NCBI GenBank assembly: GCA_017654735.1
Contig: JADPYG010000090.1
Span: 1-64,000 of the forward strand
Direction of reading: 5' to 3'
Length of the DNA stretch: 64,000 nt
From: Vishniacozyma victoriae
Lineage: Eukaryota > Basidiomycota > Tremellomycetes > Tremellales > Bulleribasidiaceae
Shown here: in pieces, positions 10,413 to 21,743 of the stretch
Position numbering within the stretch: the first letter of the stretch is position 1
How the letters are laid out: each line of letters begins with the position of its first letter
Notes under the pieces: model-generated
Seen by the model: only the letters and a program-made list of their open reading frames with translations
Database searches by the model: none
Told to the model about the DNA's origin: nothing
Made by a program: the position numbers and the translations under genes

Positions 10413-11469
10413 TCATGCGTCCGTAAGAAAGGTTACTAACGAGAAAAACAGAATCTTCATAGCCAACGCCATTACGGCGTGCAGCCCAACAACACCGAAG
10501 ATCAGCAACCGACTCAGCTTGTTATCGGCCTATATATCAGCAATAACTTCAGACTATTCACATACAGATTGAAGAACGGGATAGATGTTTTGGACACTAC
10601 TCATCAGCCACCAATCGATATCATGACTTACAGGAAGAATCCAGAGCTCGCCGCGCCAGCTGCTACCAATACCCAACGCAGAATCCCGACAGGAATAAGA
10701 CAAAGAAAGCTGATGGGCACGAATACGCCCATTGCGTACCCATATGTACCAAGCGCTTCAGCGACGCTCCAATCACCTATGCCTAGCCACTTGGTCGCGC
10801 CCCATAGCAATGCGGGGACAAGTAGACCATAAACGTAGACGACGGAGAGCGCTGTCGATAGTAAAGGCAGATTGGTGGTAATGTGCTGGTCGGGATCGGA
10901 TAAGTATTGTGTGATTGACGAAGTGAGAGTCGAGGTGGTATAGAGGACGAGGACGAGCGTCGTTAACGTCCAGAAAGGACCTTGACCTTAGCTATCTATC
11001 ACCCACGAGCTTCCGCCGAACTCACCATATAGATCGATAGATCCGTTGCATGCTTCTGCGATAAAGTTTGGTCGCGGTAGCATTGATAGACCGACTCGTT
11101 TGAGTACTGTGTTGGTGTCGACATCAAAATAGCTCTGATAGTAGGCGATGTTGAAAGGGCTGAACGGCACATTCGCGGTTTCTGAATGTCCTTGAGCGCC
11201 AGACAGCGTCGGTCCGGACGACTCTTCTGAGCCTAGAAACGCTATGGTATCAGTGTCCAAAGTCTTATCCAGCTAGCGAGAGTCGTTGCGCCCCCGGAAG
11301 AGGCTGGGTGAGGGGTGGAGGTGAGGGTTCAAAGGGCGTAACGTACTCTTGAACTGGAGACCCTCATTCCGACCGCTGATGTCCCCGGGCTGTATTATCA
11401 GCTTGAGAAGTCTGTCAATTTGCATACCTCATCATCTACGTCGACGATAGCGTAACCCCCTTGAGACAT
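10413..11469 (-). CDS. YIP5: Yip1-domain Golgi membrane protein (YIPF1/YIPF2, Yip5-like)
   Basis: Six minus-strand exons: 11469-11428, 11389-11347, 11241-11026, 10980-10632, 10596-10566 and 10529-10413; 265 aa. Yip-domain proteins are five-helix Golgi/ER membrane proteins that bind Rab GTPases and act in vesicle traffic. The cytosolic N-terminus has the YIPF1/2 hallmark 'YYQSYFDVDT' followed about 35 residues later by 'DLYGPFW'. Five hydrophobic stretches follow, ending at the C-terminus with 'LLIFGVVGLHAVMALAMKI'. Intron 2 is longer than its neighbours (105 nt). The gene is divergent from the sulfiredoxin gene. The assignment to Yip5 rather than another Yip paralogue rests on the 'FDVDT...LYGPFW' pair. 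Confidence 0.85.
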
Positions 11470-11600
11470 AGTGGTGTATAGAGATAGACAGAGTGAATGG
11501 TTGCAAAGTGGGTGGGGTTTAGCTTGACTTGACAATCTCGGTATTTAGCCGTTTAGCCGTTGCCATTGTATAGTACGCTTAGTATTTGGTACATTTGTAG

Positions 11601-12024
11601 ATGACTAAATCCTTGCTCTTTACGCTACACATCTTCATGGACAAGCCACAATCGTCAGCTTTCGCTAGAGGAGATGGCGAGGTACACATAGTGCCCATGT
11701 CGGTCATCCAGAGGCCACTGCCCTCTGACTTGGACGAGGAGAAAGTGAAAGCATTTATGCAAGAGATGAAGGTACGGCAAGTAGACTTGTGCTCGTGGCT
11801 GATTCTAGAAAGGTGACATTTTTACGCCCGTAGAGATCATCAAGGTCAGGTCGGCTTTGAAGAGCGACCCTGACGGACCTGTGCACAACTTCTACATGCA
11901 ATTGGGGGGCTGTCATCGCTTTGAGGCTACAAAGCGTCTAGGATTAGAGAGTATCCGGGCTCGAATCATTGAGGCGCCCGCGAGTCAGATGAGGATATAC
12001 CTCGGAGCAGGAAGTCCATTCTGA
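11601..12024 (+). CDS. SRX1: Sulfiredoxin
   Basis: Exons 11601-11771 and 11809-12024 give 128 aa. Sulfiredoxin uses ATP to reduce the over-oxidised (sulfinic) cysteine of peroxiredoxins, restoring peroxide defence. The signature is the 'GGCHR' loop (the catalytic Cys and its Arg) in exon 2, preceded by 'VPMSVIQRPLPSDLDEEKV', typical of the N-terminal strand and helix, and followed by 'IYLGAGSPF' at the C-terminus. A second in-frame Met at 11637 would give 116 aa, closer to a bare enzyme. The 12 extra residues are hydrophobic and could be a weak targeting sequence. Its stop is 68 bp from that of convergent PET100. Confidence 0.93.
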
Positions 12025-12092
12025 TCACTTGTGCATATGAGAGTGATGTGGGTAGTACATGTATGTTGCAAAATACAGATGATAATTAAACA

Positions 12093-12575
12093 TTAAACAA
12101 GTCGTTCTGTTGCCGGTTGTTGACGTAGGGGTAGTTGGGCCGAGCTTGGCTCTGGCCGTGTTGGTTCGGGGTTGTTGGGGAATGAGATGGTGGGTTCGAC
12201 AGTTCCACGCCGCGTTTGTCGTTCCAGTCTGAGTCTCTCTATCTCCTTCTGCAATTCGCCCGTGGTCTTGGGCGGCTTATGCGTGCTTTCATAGGGGGGC
12301 CAGATGACCGCGCCGTACTGTAATGGTGAGCACCGCTTTCAGGAAGGCATTTGAAGGAGATTGACATACAGGCTTAACATATGTATCGTACCTATATTGT
12401 CAGTGATGTTGATACAATCGGTCTGATACTTGAACTTACCATTCTGGATCACCGAATTTCAACATGGCAAGGATCGGGAAGAACACATAACAGCCGAATT
12501 TGAAGACTTCGACTGGTACAGTCAGCCAGTATATCGATGTGAAATTGCATTCAGCTTACGATTTGGTCCAGCCAT
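12093..12575 (-). CDS. PET100: Cytochrome c oxidase assembly factor Pet100
   Basis: Four minus-strand exons: 12575-12560, 12512-12440, 12391-12370 and 12317-12093; 111 aa. Pet100 is a small inner-membrane chaperone needed for complex IV assembly. The N-terminus 'MAGPNLEVFKFGCYVFFPI' combines the family's 'NLE-x-FK' start with a single membrane helix (about residues 8-27). A Pro-rich segment follows, then a charged helix ('GELQKEIERLRLER'). The tail after residue 85 is Pro/Gln-rich and longer than in yeast. The four introns in such a short gene include a 22-nt exon; all phases agree. Confidence 0.85.
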
Positions 12576-12754
12576 TGTGGAGAGGCTTAAAAGTGTTGTA
12601 TAATGATATGATATGAGGGATTGAGGCTCATACGTACATCGGCAGACTTGATTGATCTATCTATCGACTTTTTGCTTCCGTCTCTTGATCACTAGACTCG
12701 TACTTGGTACTTTGTGTTCAATACTGCAGCATCTACTCTACCTTAATCAATATA

Positions 12755-13236
12755 ATGGACGAAGCAACTAGCTCAACTATATCAGAGCCTCTAGATCTGG
12801 TCCGATTATGTCTCGGAGAGTAGGTCCCACTCCCATACCAACACTCGAGCACTTGACTGATCCATCAGGCGAGTCTTTGTCAAGCTAAGGGGAGATAGAA
12901 CTATCGCTGGACAGCTGCATGTGAGTTGCAGATCCGCATACCCAGATTACCACCAGTATGTGACACTCATGTTCAGGCATATGACGCACACATGAACCTA
13001 GTGCTTGGAGGAGCAGAGGAGACAATACACACTGTAGATGTCAGTGAGAATGGACAGCCCCAACCACCAAGGGTACGCGACCATATTTTGAGTAATGGAC
13101 GCTGACGATCTACAGATTGAGAAGAGGAGTATGGAAATGCTATTTGTGCGAGGAGATAGCGTGATCCTAGTAAGTGCAATAATATCCCCTTGCTGTCGCA
13201 GCGCTAATCAGACAGATATCACCAACACAACAGTAA
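12755..13236 (+). CDS. LSM3: U6 snRNA-associated Sm-like protein LSm3
   Basis: Five exons: 12755-12819, 12869-12920, 12977-13072, 13116-13169 and 13216-13236; 95 aa, the usual length for LSm3. It is a ring subunit of both the nuclear LSm2-8 complex (U6 snRNA stability, splicing) and the cytoplasmic LSm1-7 complex (mRNA decay). The Sm1 motif is seen as 'EPLDLVRLCLGERVFVKLR' then 'TIAGQLHAYDAHMNLVLG'. The Sm2 motif is 'MLFVRGDSVILI'. No extensions are present. It is divergent from PET100, with 179 bp between starts. Confidence 0.95.
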
Positions 13237-13509
13237 TTTAGTATCGATTAAAAGATTTCTTTTTCATATTCCAGTGAACTTAATGTATACCATGACACCT
13301 GCTACTTGATACTCGTCTCCCATTTGCTGCTTCCCAGATCACGGCGATAACATTATGGATGATTGGGTCATGCAAGTGGAAGTTAGTACGGGTAAACCGG
13401 ATAAACACCTGGACCGTGGCGGAGAATTGTAATTGGGAGAGAAAAAGGAAACTCGTTCCCATCCTACTCTTATCTACTCACCATACCACCCTCCTCTACT
13501 CCTATCGCC

Positions 13510-15619
13510 ATGAGTCTCCAGCACTTGGGTAAGGCATTCTTTAGACGCAGGATCTTCACATGCTGATACTCAGCTCGGTCCTCGAGGCAACTCGTCCGAC
13601 CTTCATTGGCCGCACGATCTATGCTTTCGACTCAAAGGGTCAACAGCATCTTTCAAGAACGCGTGTCTTTCTCCACTACATCACGTGCCCTCAACACTCC
13701 TCCTCCTACCGGTCCTCTGATCCCTCCACCAGCTGCACCTGGTGCAGTCAAGGTCAAGGTAAGCAGTTTCCTCTCATGCATCGCCGTCCTCACTAATCTT
13801 ACAGGTGCCATTCCGTCAGAGGTGGAGGAAGCGAGTCCAGGGCTTTGGTCGATTTACACTCTTTGTCATCTTGGCTGGTACTGGTGCCTTCGTCTATGGT
13901 GAGTAGCGATTATTCTTCAGGCGCTGATGAATAGTCACCCAAAAGGAGAATCACCCAGGAGATCAGCTCGATCAAGATCCATCCAAGCCTACTTTGGTCG
14001 TTTTGGGATCGGGCTGGGGAGCAACTTCATTCTTGAAGAACTTTGACTCTGACGAATACAATGTCGTCGTCATTTCCCCCCGAAACTACTTCTTGTTCAC
14101 CCCTCTTCTACCTTCAGTCACTGTCGGAACCCTCGAACCCAGAAGTATCATTCAGCCCACTCGATACATCACTAGGCACAAGAAGAGAAAGGTCGCCGTT
14201 TACGAGGCCGAAGCACAGGAAGTCGACCCCACCAAGAAGACTGTTACTTTCCAAGGTATGCCTATTCTCAGTCACCAGCTATCTTTGCTGACTTTTAGAC
14301 CCTACCGACATTCGAGGCGCCGCTGGATCCGTCACTATCCCTTACGATTACCTAGTTTACGCTGTTGGATGTGAGAACCAGACATTCGGTATCGAGGGAG
14401 TTCCCAAATACGCTTGCTTCTTGAAGGAGCTCAGCGATGCCGACAAGATCAGGACCCGACTTCTTGATTGTGAGCTCCTCACCCAACTTCCATCATCATC
14501 AATACTGACCTGTCAGGTGTCGAGACTGCCGCTTTCAAGGATCAGCCCGAGGAGGAGATCGACCGATTAATGCACATGATCGTTGTCGGAGGAGGACCCA
14601 CCGGTGTCGAGTACGCTGGAGAGTTGCACGATTTCTTGATCGTGAGTCTCCTCTTTATACTCTGTTTTCTCGTGTGCTCACCGCTTAGGACGATCTCAAA
14701 AAGTGGTACCCCGAGATTGCTGGACGGTTGAGGATTTCGCTCATCGAGGCGCTACCCAACGTCTTGCCCGCCTTCTCCAAACAGCTCATCAACTATACCG
14801 AATCTCAATTCAAGGAGAACAAAATCGATGTCCTCACCCGAACAATGGTCAAGGACGTCAAGGAGCGATCCGTTGTTGTACAGGATGCCAACAAGGAAAT
14901 CAAGGAGATCCCATACGGACTCTTGGTCTGGGCAACCGGAAACACCTCGCGTGACATCACCCGAAACCTCATGGGCAAACTACCTCAGGCACAGACTCAG
15001 CGTCGAGGTATCGTGGTCGACGATTACTTGTCCATGATCGGTGCCGACGGTATTTACGCTGTTGGAGATTGTACAGCGACTTCATATGCTCCAACCGCCC
15101 AAGTCGCCAGTCAACAGGGAATGTACCTCGCCCAGATGTTTGGCAAGCTCGGCCAAAAGGCCAAGCTAGAGAGGCAGCTTGCCGAGCAGAGAGCCGCTGG
15201 TGCCGAATCTCAGGAGATCGAGTCATCGGCCAAGAAGCTCACTCGACTTGCGAAGCTTACCCCCTTCCATTACTCTCACCAGGTAAGGATCTCTGTCAAA
15301 CCACCTAGAATACGCGCTGACTAGCAGGGATCCCTCGCCTACATTGGATCTGATAAGGCCATCGCCGATCTACCTCTTCTCAACGGAAACGTCGCTTCCG
15401 GAGGTGCTGCTGCTATGTGGTTCTGGCGTTCCGCTTACGTTGTAAGTCTTTGTGATCTAGATCAGGTGCGGAGCTAATTGTTAGTCTACCTTGTACTCGG
15501 TCCGAAACAGGACTTTGGTATTGACCGATTGGATCAAAGTCAAGCTTTTCGGACGGTAAGTTCAAAAGCTGTACACTTGTGTGTTTAGGCTGACAGTCAG
15601 TGACGTATCCCGAGAGTAG
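13510..15619 (+). CDS. NDE1: Type II (alternative, external) NADH:ubiquinone oxidoreductase
   Basis: Ten exons between 13510 and 15619 (13510-13528, 13574-13758, 13805-13898, 13935-14255, 14299-14469, 14517-14641, 14689-15282, 15328-15441, 15485-15555, 15601-15619); 570 aa. This single-subunit flavoenzyme oxidises NADH without pumping protons. Residues 1-50 are Arg/Ser-rich and lack acids, as in a mitochondrial presequence. A hydrophobic segment at about 84-99 would anchor it. The FAD-binding GxGxxG is G124-S-G126-W-G, and the NADH-binding site is '[15 protein letters not shown]' from about residue 286. The C-terminus 'KLFGRDVSRE' is the family's membrane-contact tail. No EF-hand insert is seen. 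External orientation is inferred from family resemblance. Confidence 0.93.
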
Positions 15620-15730
15620 ACCAGGCCCGCCGCCTTCGTAGTCATTGGTTGCGCTTGATAGACTTGTGCTCTCTGATGGATTATGCATATATAGATGTCG
15701 ATCATCACTAAAGCCCGGATTCTGACTCTC

Positions 15731-17250
15731 TCAAGATGCATCCTTTGTTGCTGACATCACTTTCTCAGCCTCCGACACCTGCGAGCGAATTACATTTTCC
15801 GCCATGTCCAGTCGATCCACATCACGGACGGCAACGGTAGGTTTACGCCAGCGTCGCGCCCAAACTTGAAAGACTGGCCCGGGAGACTCTTTTGTGGATG
15901 GGAGGTAGCGAGAGTCCATGAGCGACGCGTATACCATCGCCAAGGACGCATTGACGGGTGCGCCGGGGTGCCATGTGGAGCCTAGAACATACTTGCACTG
16001 CGGGTTCAGCTGACTCTTAAACCGGGAGACTCACAATCACAAATGCCAGCCAGTAGCCCCATCGCATGATAGCAATATAAATGGCCAGCCCTGCCCCCTC
16101 GGCTCTGAAACCTTCATCCATAACATTTGTCTGGACCGCACCCGGGTCTACGTTGAGACATCGAACAGCTGGAACAAGAGTGGTCGATCCTGATTTGGGG
16201 TTACCGTACTCGCGGTCGAAATGCGACATCATCAGAGTGGCCAGATATTTGCTAGCGGCGTAAGTTCGTGGGGCCTGGACGAGTTGCGGATCGGCCAAGA
16301 TGTCATCGTTCAACGCAGAAAAAGCCGCAGTACGTGATGAAGTATGAATGATACGAGGAGCGAATTGAAGCGTCGAAGGAGACTGTTGGAGTAGTTTGAC
16401 CAATTCCTTTGCCTAGACTCGTCAGCACGTTCACAAGAGATGATTGGCATGACTCACCAACACATACGTGGACAAGACGTTCGTCGTCCACACCATCCCC
16501 GATTTGCCATCCTTTGTCAAAACCCCACCAGCTTCCCTCATAAATTTCGGTCTCGTAAACGCCTCAATTGGTCCCTCTGTCAGCAGCTGTTTGGTGAGAG
16601 CCCAGTAATCGTTTCCAAGGAGTTGGGCGTGAGCGGCATTGAGGTAGAGCAGTGTAATGTGCGGGAGACTATTTGTTAGCAAGATGGAGCTGGCGTGAAT
16701 CAACATACGTCTTTTGAAGACGATGACATAAAGTCAACACGCCGTTCTCGCCCCCAAGTGTACTCTGATCACATGTCTGAATCTGAATATCCAGTTGATC
16801 CCACCATCCTTCCATGGCCAACACGCCTCTCTTGGCTCGTTTCTGCAGTAGCAACTCGTGTTCTGCCAAAAGTAGATCGCGTGTCTTGTCACCTTTCGCC
16901 TTACTCCTACACACCAAGACCAGGGTCAAGAATGATCCTGCCTTTTTTCGTTGACCTTCTTTGGTGGTGTTTGTCAGAGACTCGAGGGATGGATATAGGC
17001 TGGATAGCGATGGGTGGATGGATGACAGGACCGGAGTTGTTTCGTAAATTGGTTGGTCTGGGGGTAGCGATAAGCAGCGCAGAAGGACTTGGCATATGGC
17101 GAAACCCAAGCCGCTTTGACGTCAGCTCAGTCGTACGAACATTTGCACATGCATTGAAACTCACCCATTGGCTCCGGTAACAACAGCAACTACCCTATCC
17201 TGATTGGAAGAGCGCCTTTTGCTGCTGCTGCTAGTCGATGACGGGCTCAT
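15731..17250 (-). CDS. ERG27: 3-keto-sterol reductase of ergosterol synthesis
   Basis: Five minus-strand exons: 17250-17165, 17113-16709, 16668-16458, 16412-16035 and 15997-15731; 448 aa. Erg27 is the NADPH-dependent short-chain dehydrogenase that reduces the 3-keto group in the C4-demethylation complex at the ER. The Rossmann motif TGxxxGxG is T25-G-A-N-G-G-L-G32, completed across the first splice site. 'YLNAAHAQLLG' corresponds to the NAA(Q) motif, 'KDGKSGMVWTTNV' to the segment before the active helix, and Y-x-x-x-K appears as 'YAASK'. 'LGSTWHPGAPVNA' matches the Erg27-specific C-terminal part, which separates it from generic dehydrogenases. It is longer than yeast Erg27 (347 aa) because of a loop after the nucleotide-binding motif. 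Confidence 0.85.
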
Positions 17251-17402
17251 GACGATAGGTGGTAGATGTAAAAGGTTGAAGCAGACGTGATTTCTTTTTC
17301 TTGATCATGTTGACGCGTCCAAGTCGTTCCACTCTCTACTATACATATACGTTCAACACATCTCCATATATACCGTATCCCCTTCTTGACTGCTTGTATC
17401 CC

Positions 17403-19317
17403 ATGTCCAGGTGAGCCACCTAATTTCAAGCTGCAGATGCATCTCTAACACGTGAGGCGACGTGAAGCAGCCGAATTAGCACGAGTATTGGCCCTATCAA
17501 CTCAACAGACCAAAGACATTGCCGAGATATCTCCCCATAGCTTATCGTCCGGACACGCAGGAGCGACTCAGGACTCAAGAGACATGGAACTGAAGATGAT
17601 GCAGCCAATAGGACAAGCGCCTACTGGACTGTCGGAGGATGAAGTCGCCCTCTTTTCCAGCCGCAGTGCCGAAGGTGAGGGACCATGTTGGAACTGCGCT
17701 GACCATCCAGATGAAGCCAATCAATCTCGTATACAAAGCTTCAACCCGTCCGAAGCCCTCCATCATTCTTCCGCCCTCGATTCACCGTCACACCATCGTG
17801 CTATGCCAGCTCCCTTGGCCTATGTACGTAGAGATCTAGAAATGGCAGTGACCGACCATATGGCCAAAACCCATACGTCTGGGCCATCGTCGGGTCACCT
17901 CTCGCCAACTCAGCTTTCGGCGCAGGCGGTCCCGGAGCCCGATTTTGCGACAACCTCGAAGAGGCAAAATCAGGATGGACAGACTATACAGCAACGTACG
18001 CCACTTCGCCCCAAAGCCTCCAATCAAGCATTCCAACTCTCTTCTTCCCCTATCGAGGCTTCGAGCAGCTCCAAGAAGCCCACCCATACCATCAGCAAAC
18101 GTATTGATGTGTTGTCTGATTCAGAAGAGATCGAGGTCATCGAAACGGTTCGTCCGACACCCGGATCAAAGCGTCGTCGCCCAGAAATCCTCTTGCAATC
18201 CAAATCTGCGTCTCGAGCTCGATCCCGGATTGATTCACCCGACCCATTGGATCTGATACCTAGCGGATCCGCCGAAACCCATCCATCGAATGAACGCCAC
18301 TCGGCTCAGCCTCGATCGTCTGCTACCGAATCGACACATGTGGGCACCGAACGGAAGTCGAGCCGAGTACAGGCTGCAACAGAAAGGAGGGAATTGGAAA
18401 AGGAGGAGAAAAGGAGGCTGAGGCGCGAACGTAAGGCTAGGGAGGAAGCGGAGCGCATAGCCAAAGGGGATCAAGAGCCGACCGCAAAGAGCAAAAGACA
18501 GAAAAGCGCAACACCCGCTACTGCTGCAAAGCCTATCACGTACTCTGGCAATTCAACCCGTAGTGCAAGGCAAGCGGCAAAAGTCGATCGATCTTCAGCA
18601 ACACCAGCCCCATCTACCAGCCACATATCACCTGTAAAGTCGGTCATACAGCGGCCCGCTCAGCCTCGTGTCGCAAAAGCTCGCGCTTCAATCAATGTGG
18701 CCACACCGTCAGAAGAGGCTGAATCGGAAGAACCACTCTCGCCAGTCAAGGTGACAGAGGCGGATACGATCATCGACGAGGAGCCAACCCCACCAAAGCT
18801 TGCCGCCCAGGAACCACCTGTACCGAACGAATCTCTACAAGGTGGCGACGATTCAAAGTCGGAGCTACATGATGCTCGCCCAGAATCTCTCTTGGCCGAT
18901 CCTCGTCGCCGTGAGCTCGCTGCCTCGTCATCATCCAGCAGACAATCACCGGGTCCTGCCGGGCCAGATGGGAGGCCGCAGAGACCTGACGGGATACGAT
19001 GGCAAACAAGTAAGTCACATTCTCGTCCATCAAAGCTGATGAACTTAGGTCGTAATGACTTGTCGAGTGTACTGGCCAAATTCGGAGGGGCACGACCGAC
19101 GGGCATGTCGAAACGACATCGTATTGCGCCTTTACATGCCAAGATTGGACCTCCAGCCAAAGCACTTCCGCCGGTTCCACAGAAGCCGGTCAAGAGGAAG
19201 AAGGGAGATGAAAGCGATGATGAAGAAAGTGAACAAGGTGGTAGTGAGGACGAGGATGGTGTGCGCAAGCCCAAAAGCAAAGTCAAGGGTATGGATTGGT
19301 TCATGGTAGAAGATTAA
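17403..19317 (+). CDS. Unrecognised basic, disordered, probably nuclear protein
   Basis: Proposed exons: 17403-17410 (an 8-nt coding start), 17457-19009 and 19049-19317; 609 aa. The last intron (39 nt, GTAAGT...TTAG with GCTGATG) is in frame and would add 13 residues if retained. Most of the protein is Ser/Pro/Arg/Lys-rich and disordered. A charged coiled-coil-like helix of alternating Glu/Arg/Lys sits near residues 310-345, and basic RKRR-type clusters suggest nuclear import. The one conserved-looking block lies close to the C-terminus: 'RNDLSSVLAKFGGARPTGMSKRHRIAP', broken here only by the removed intron. It is followed by a Lys/Asp/Glu tail. I cannot name the family. It is divergent from ERG27, with 152 bp between starts. 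Confidence 0.7.
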
Positions 19318-19446
19318 AGCAATGAATCTGATTATGTAATATAGATTAGATCACAATTTGTACAATTGTTGGATGTATCTGTCTCTCTATTCCATTGAGT
19401 TGTACTTTGCATATCATACAACATCAATAATCAGCCACAGCCATAT

Positions 19447-21616
19447 ATGGAGAACGCTCAGCCAGGGCCGGGACCGAGCACTGCTCGAATCAAGTTCACC
19501 CTGCCCGCTGGACCGAGACCGCAACCAACGAATGGCGACAATCCATCCGGAAATGTAGAGCAACCTCGACAGCCTATTCGTCGTCGGCAGCGTGGTACAG
19601 GAGGCTCTCGTGGACGTGGAGTCAGCTCCAGAGGTTTCCGTCACAATCCTACGCGTCAATCTTCAGTACGAGCATCGACCAGGATCTCTCAACTCACCGA
19701 CGCGGATCATGCGGACCCCAACACTTCTCGCAAGTTGACACTATCTTTCAACAAGAATGGGACTGCGAGACAAGAGACCGAGGCTGGGAGAAAGACGAGC
19801 TTCCTCGGCGAATACGATAGAGATTTGGACGAGAATCCAACAGAACCTTTGGCTTTTGAGGAGCAATTCATCTTACGAGTACCCGAGTCAATCGCTGGGA
19901 ACCTCAGAGAGATGGTCAAAGGCAAGACCAAAGGATTGGATGGAGTCGAGTTCAAGTTCCTAGGTATGTTTCCATTCTACGTGCGGATGGGCTGACGTCC
20001 AGATACACGGAGAGCAGCGTTTAGATTCGAGGGAAAGACTTATGCTTCCAAGTTAGCCGACCTGCCAAACATTATCGAGAGTCAAAAGACTTTCGATTCT
20101 CGTCATCTGTTCAAGGTGGCCGACATCTCGCAGGTGAGACCCTTTCTGCATCGCTAGTCAGCAAGCTAACGCCCACAGATGCTGATCGTTGAAGATCGGG
20201 TGAACGAAGAGAGTCAAATCAATGCCTCTGCACTCAACATTGACGATTTCATCTGGCCACATGGCATAACTCCACCTCTCAAGCATGTACGCAAAAGGCG
20301 TTTTAGGAAACGGGTGTCTAGGAGGGCTATCGAAGTGGTGGAGGAACAGGTGGAAGAGCTTCTTGGGAAAGACGAAGGAGCCGATGATATCCAGACAGGT
20401 GCGTCTCGTGATGCTCTTAAAGAAGTCTTTGCTGCGCTGACGCTCAGACCTGATCGACGTCAATCCGGGAGTTGACGTGCCGGACTCTTACTATATCGAC
20501 TTTGATCCGAACGCAGTATGGGACTCGTACGCCGACGGTGAAGGATCCGAGTTTGGCGGTTCCGAGATGTATGACGATCCCGGGTCGGTCATACCGCAGA
20601 GTGATCTCGATGAGAATGGCTTCTACGATGACAGGGCCGGGTCCGAAGGCTTTGATGGAAGTGATGAGGATGTGTATGATGACGATCTGGCTGCTGCCCT
20701 TCGTCAGGAATTGGCAGATGTATCTGACGATAACGGTGGTTCAGACGCCGGTGATGGATCAGGCGATGATGAGGATGAAGAGGGCGTGAGGTCGGGCGAC
20801 GATGAGGAAGATGAGGAATTGGCGGAGAAGAAAGACAAGATCAAGCAATATACCGGCGAGATAAAGATTCTGGAAGGTACAATCGAAAAGAAACGAAACG
20901 GCTTTACAGGCGGTAATCCCATCATGGTCAAACGATTCGAAGAAACCATCGCAGGACTTCAAGCCGACGTCAACACCAAGGTTTCTGCGCGACAGACTCT
21001 GCTCGCAGAAATCGAAAGTGTCATGCTCGCCAAGGCCAAGGCCGCAAATCCACCGGAACCAGAAGCCCCATCTCCTATACCAGTATCCACGTTTGATAAT
21101 TCGCAGGCAATTCCGGAAGAAGACGAGGATGACGGAGAAGAGGATGAGGGAGCTACTGGACCCGCTACCCCAACACCTGATGTTCGGCGTAATGAACCGG
21201 ATGATGAGGAGGATCTATTTGGAGACGACGATGAGGACAGTTATGATGAGGACGGGGATCATGAAATGCTCAACTCGCCCAGTCTCGACGCAAAGGAGGA
21301 ACCAACACTTCCCGAAGATGGGTCCTCCAGCGATGCAGAACACGAATTGGACGAGGAGATGGCGGCTCTCCTGCAGGCGGAACTGAACGAGATCGCGGAA
21401 CCGGCAGAAATCGCGGCAGACGATGCGGCGGCTTTGCGTGAACTACAGGATCTGACTGTCACAGGCGGTGACGGCGATATCGAGATGGACTCGGTTATAT
21501 CTCCGGCTCAGAAGCCCGCTTTCGGAGTCGAAGGTGGAGTTGGTATGCGAAGACTAGCGACTGGTGTCTTGGACGAAGGGGACGGTAGTAGTGATTCTGA
21601 CGATAGTGATGATTAG
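19447..21616 (+). CDS. TAF7: TFIID subunit TAF7 (TAFII55)
   Basis: Four exons: 19447-19963, 20003-20133, 20179-20398 and 20448-21616; 678 aa. TAF7 is a TFIID subunit that contacts TAF1 and restrains its activity until initiation. The conserved TAFII55 N domain runs from about residue 135 ('EEQFILRVPE') through 'GVEFKFLDTRRAAFRFEGKTY' to 'VADISQMLIVE' and 'IWPHGITPPLKH' at about 250. The C-terminal half is unusually acidic, with Asp/Glu runs and a coiled coil near residues 445-520. The N-terminus is Arg/Gly/Pro-rich. It is far longer than human TAF7 (349 aa) because of the acidic part. It converges with the LRR gene, with stops 127 bp apart. Confidence 0.93.
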
Positions 21617-21743
21617 CTTGTAACCGTACCAATAGCGGAAGACGTGATGTATCGATAACATGATGCGTCTACGAATCGCGAAGTGCATGGGCAGTATCTT
21701 ATGGCCTACATGATAATAAACCTGAATGCTCTAACGAGGCTGT

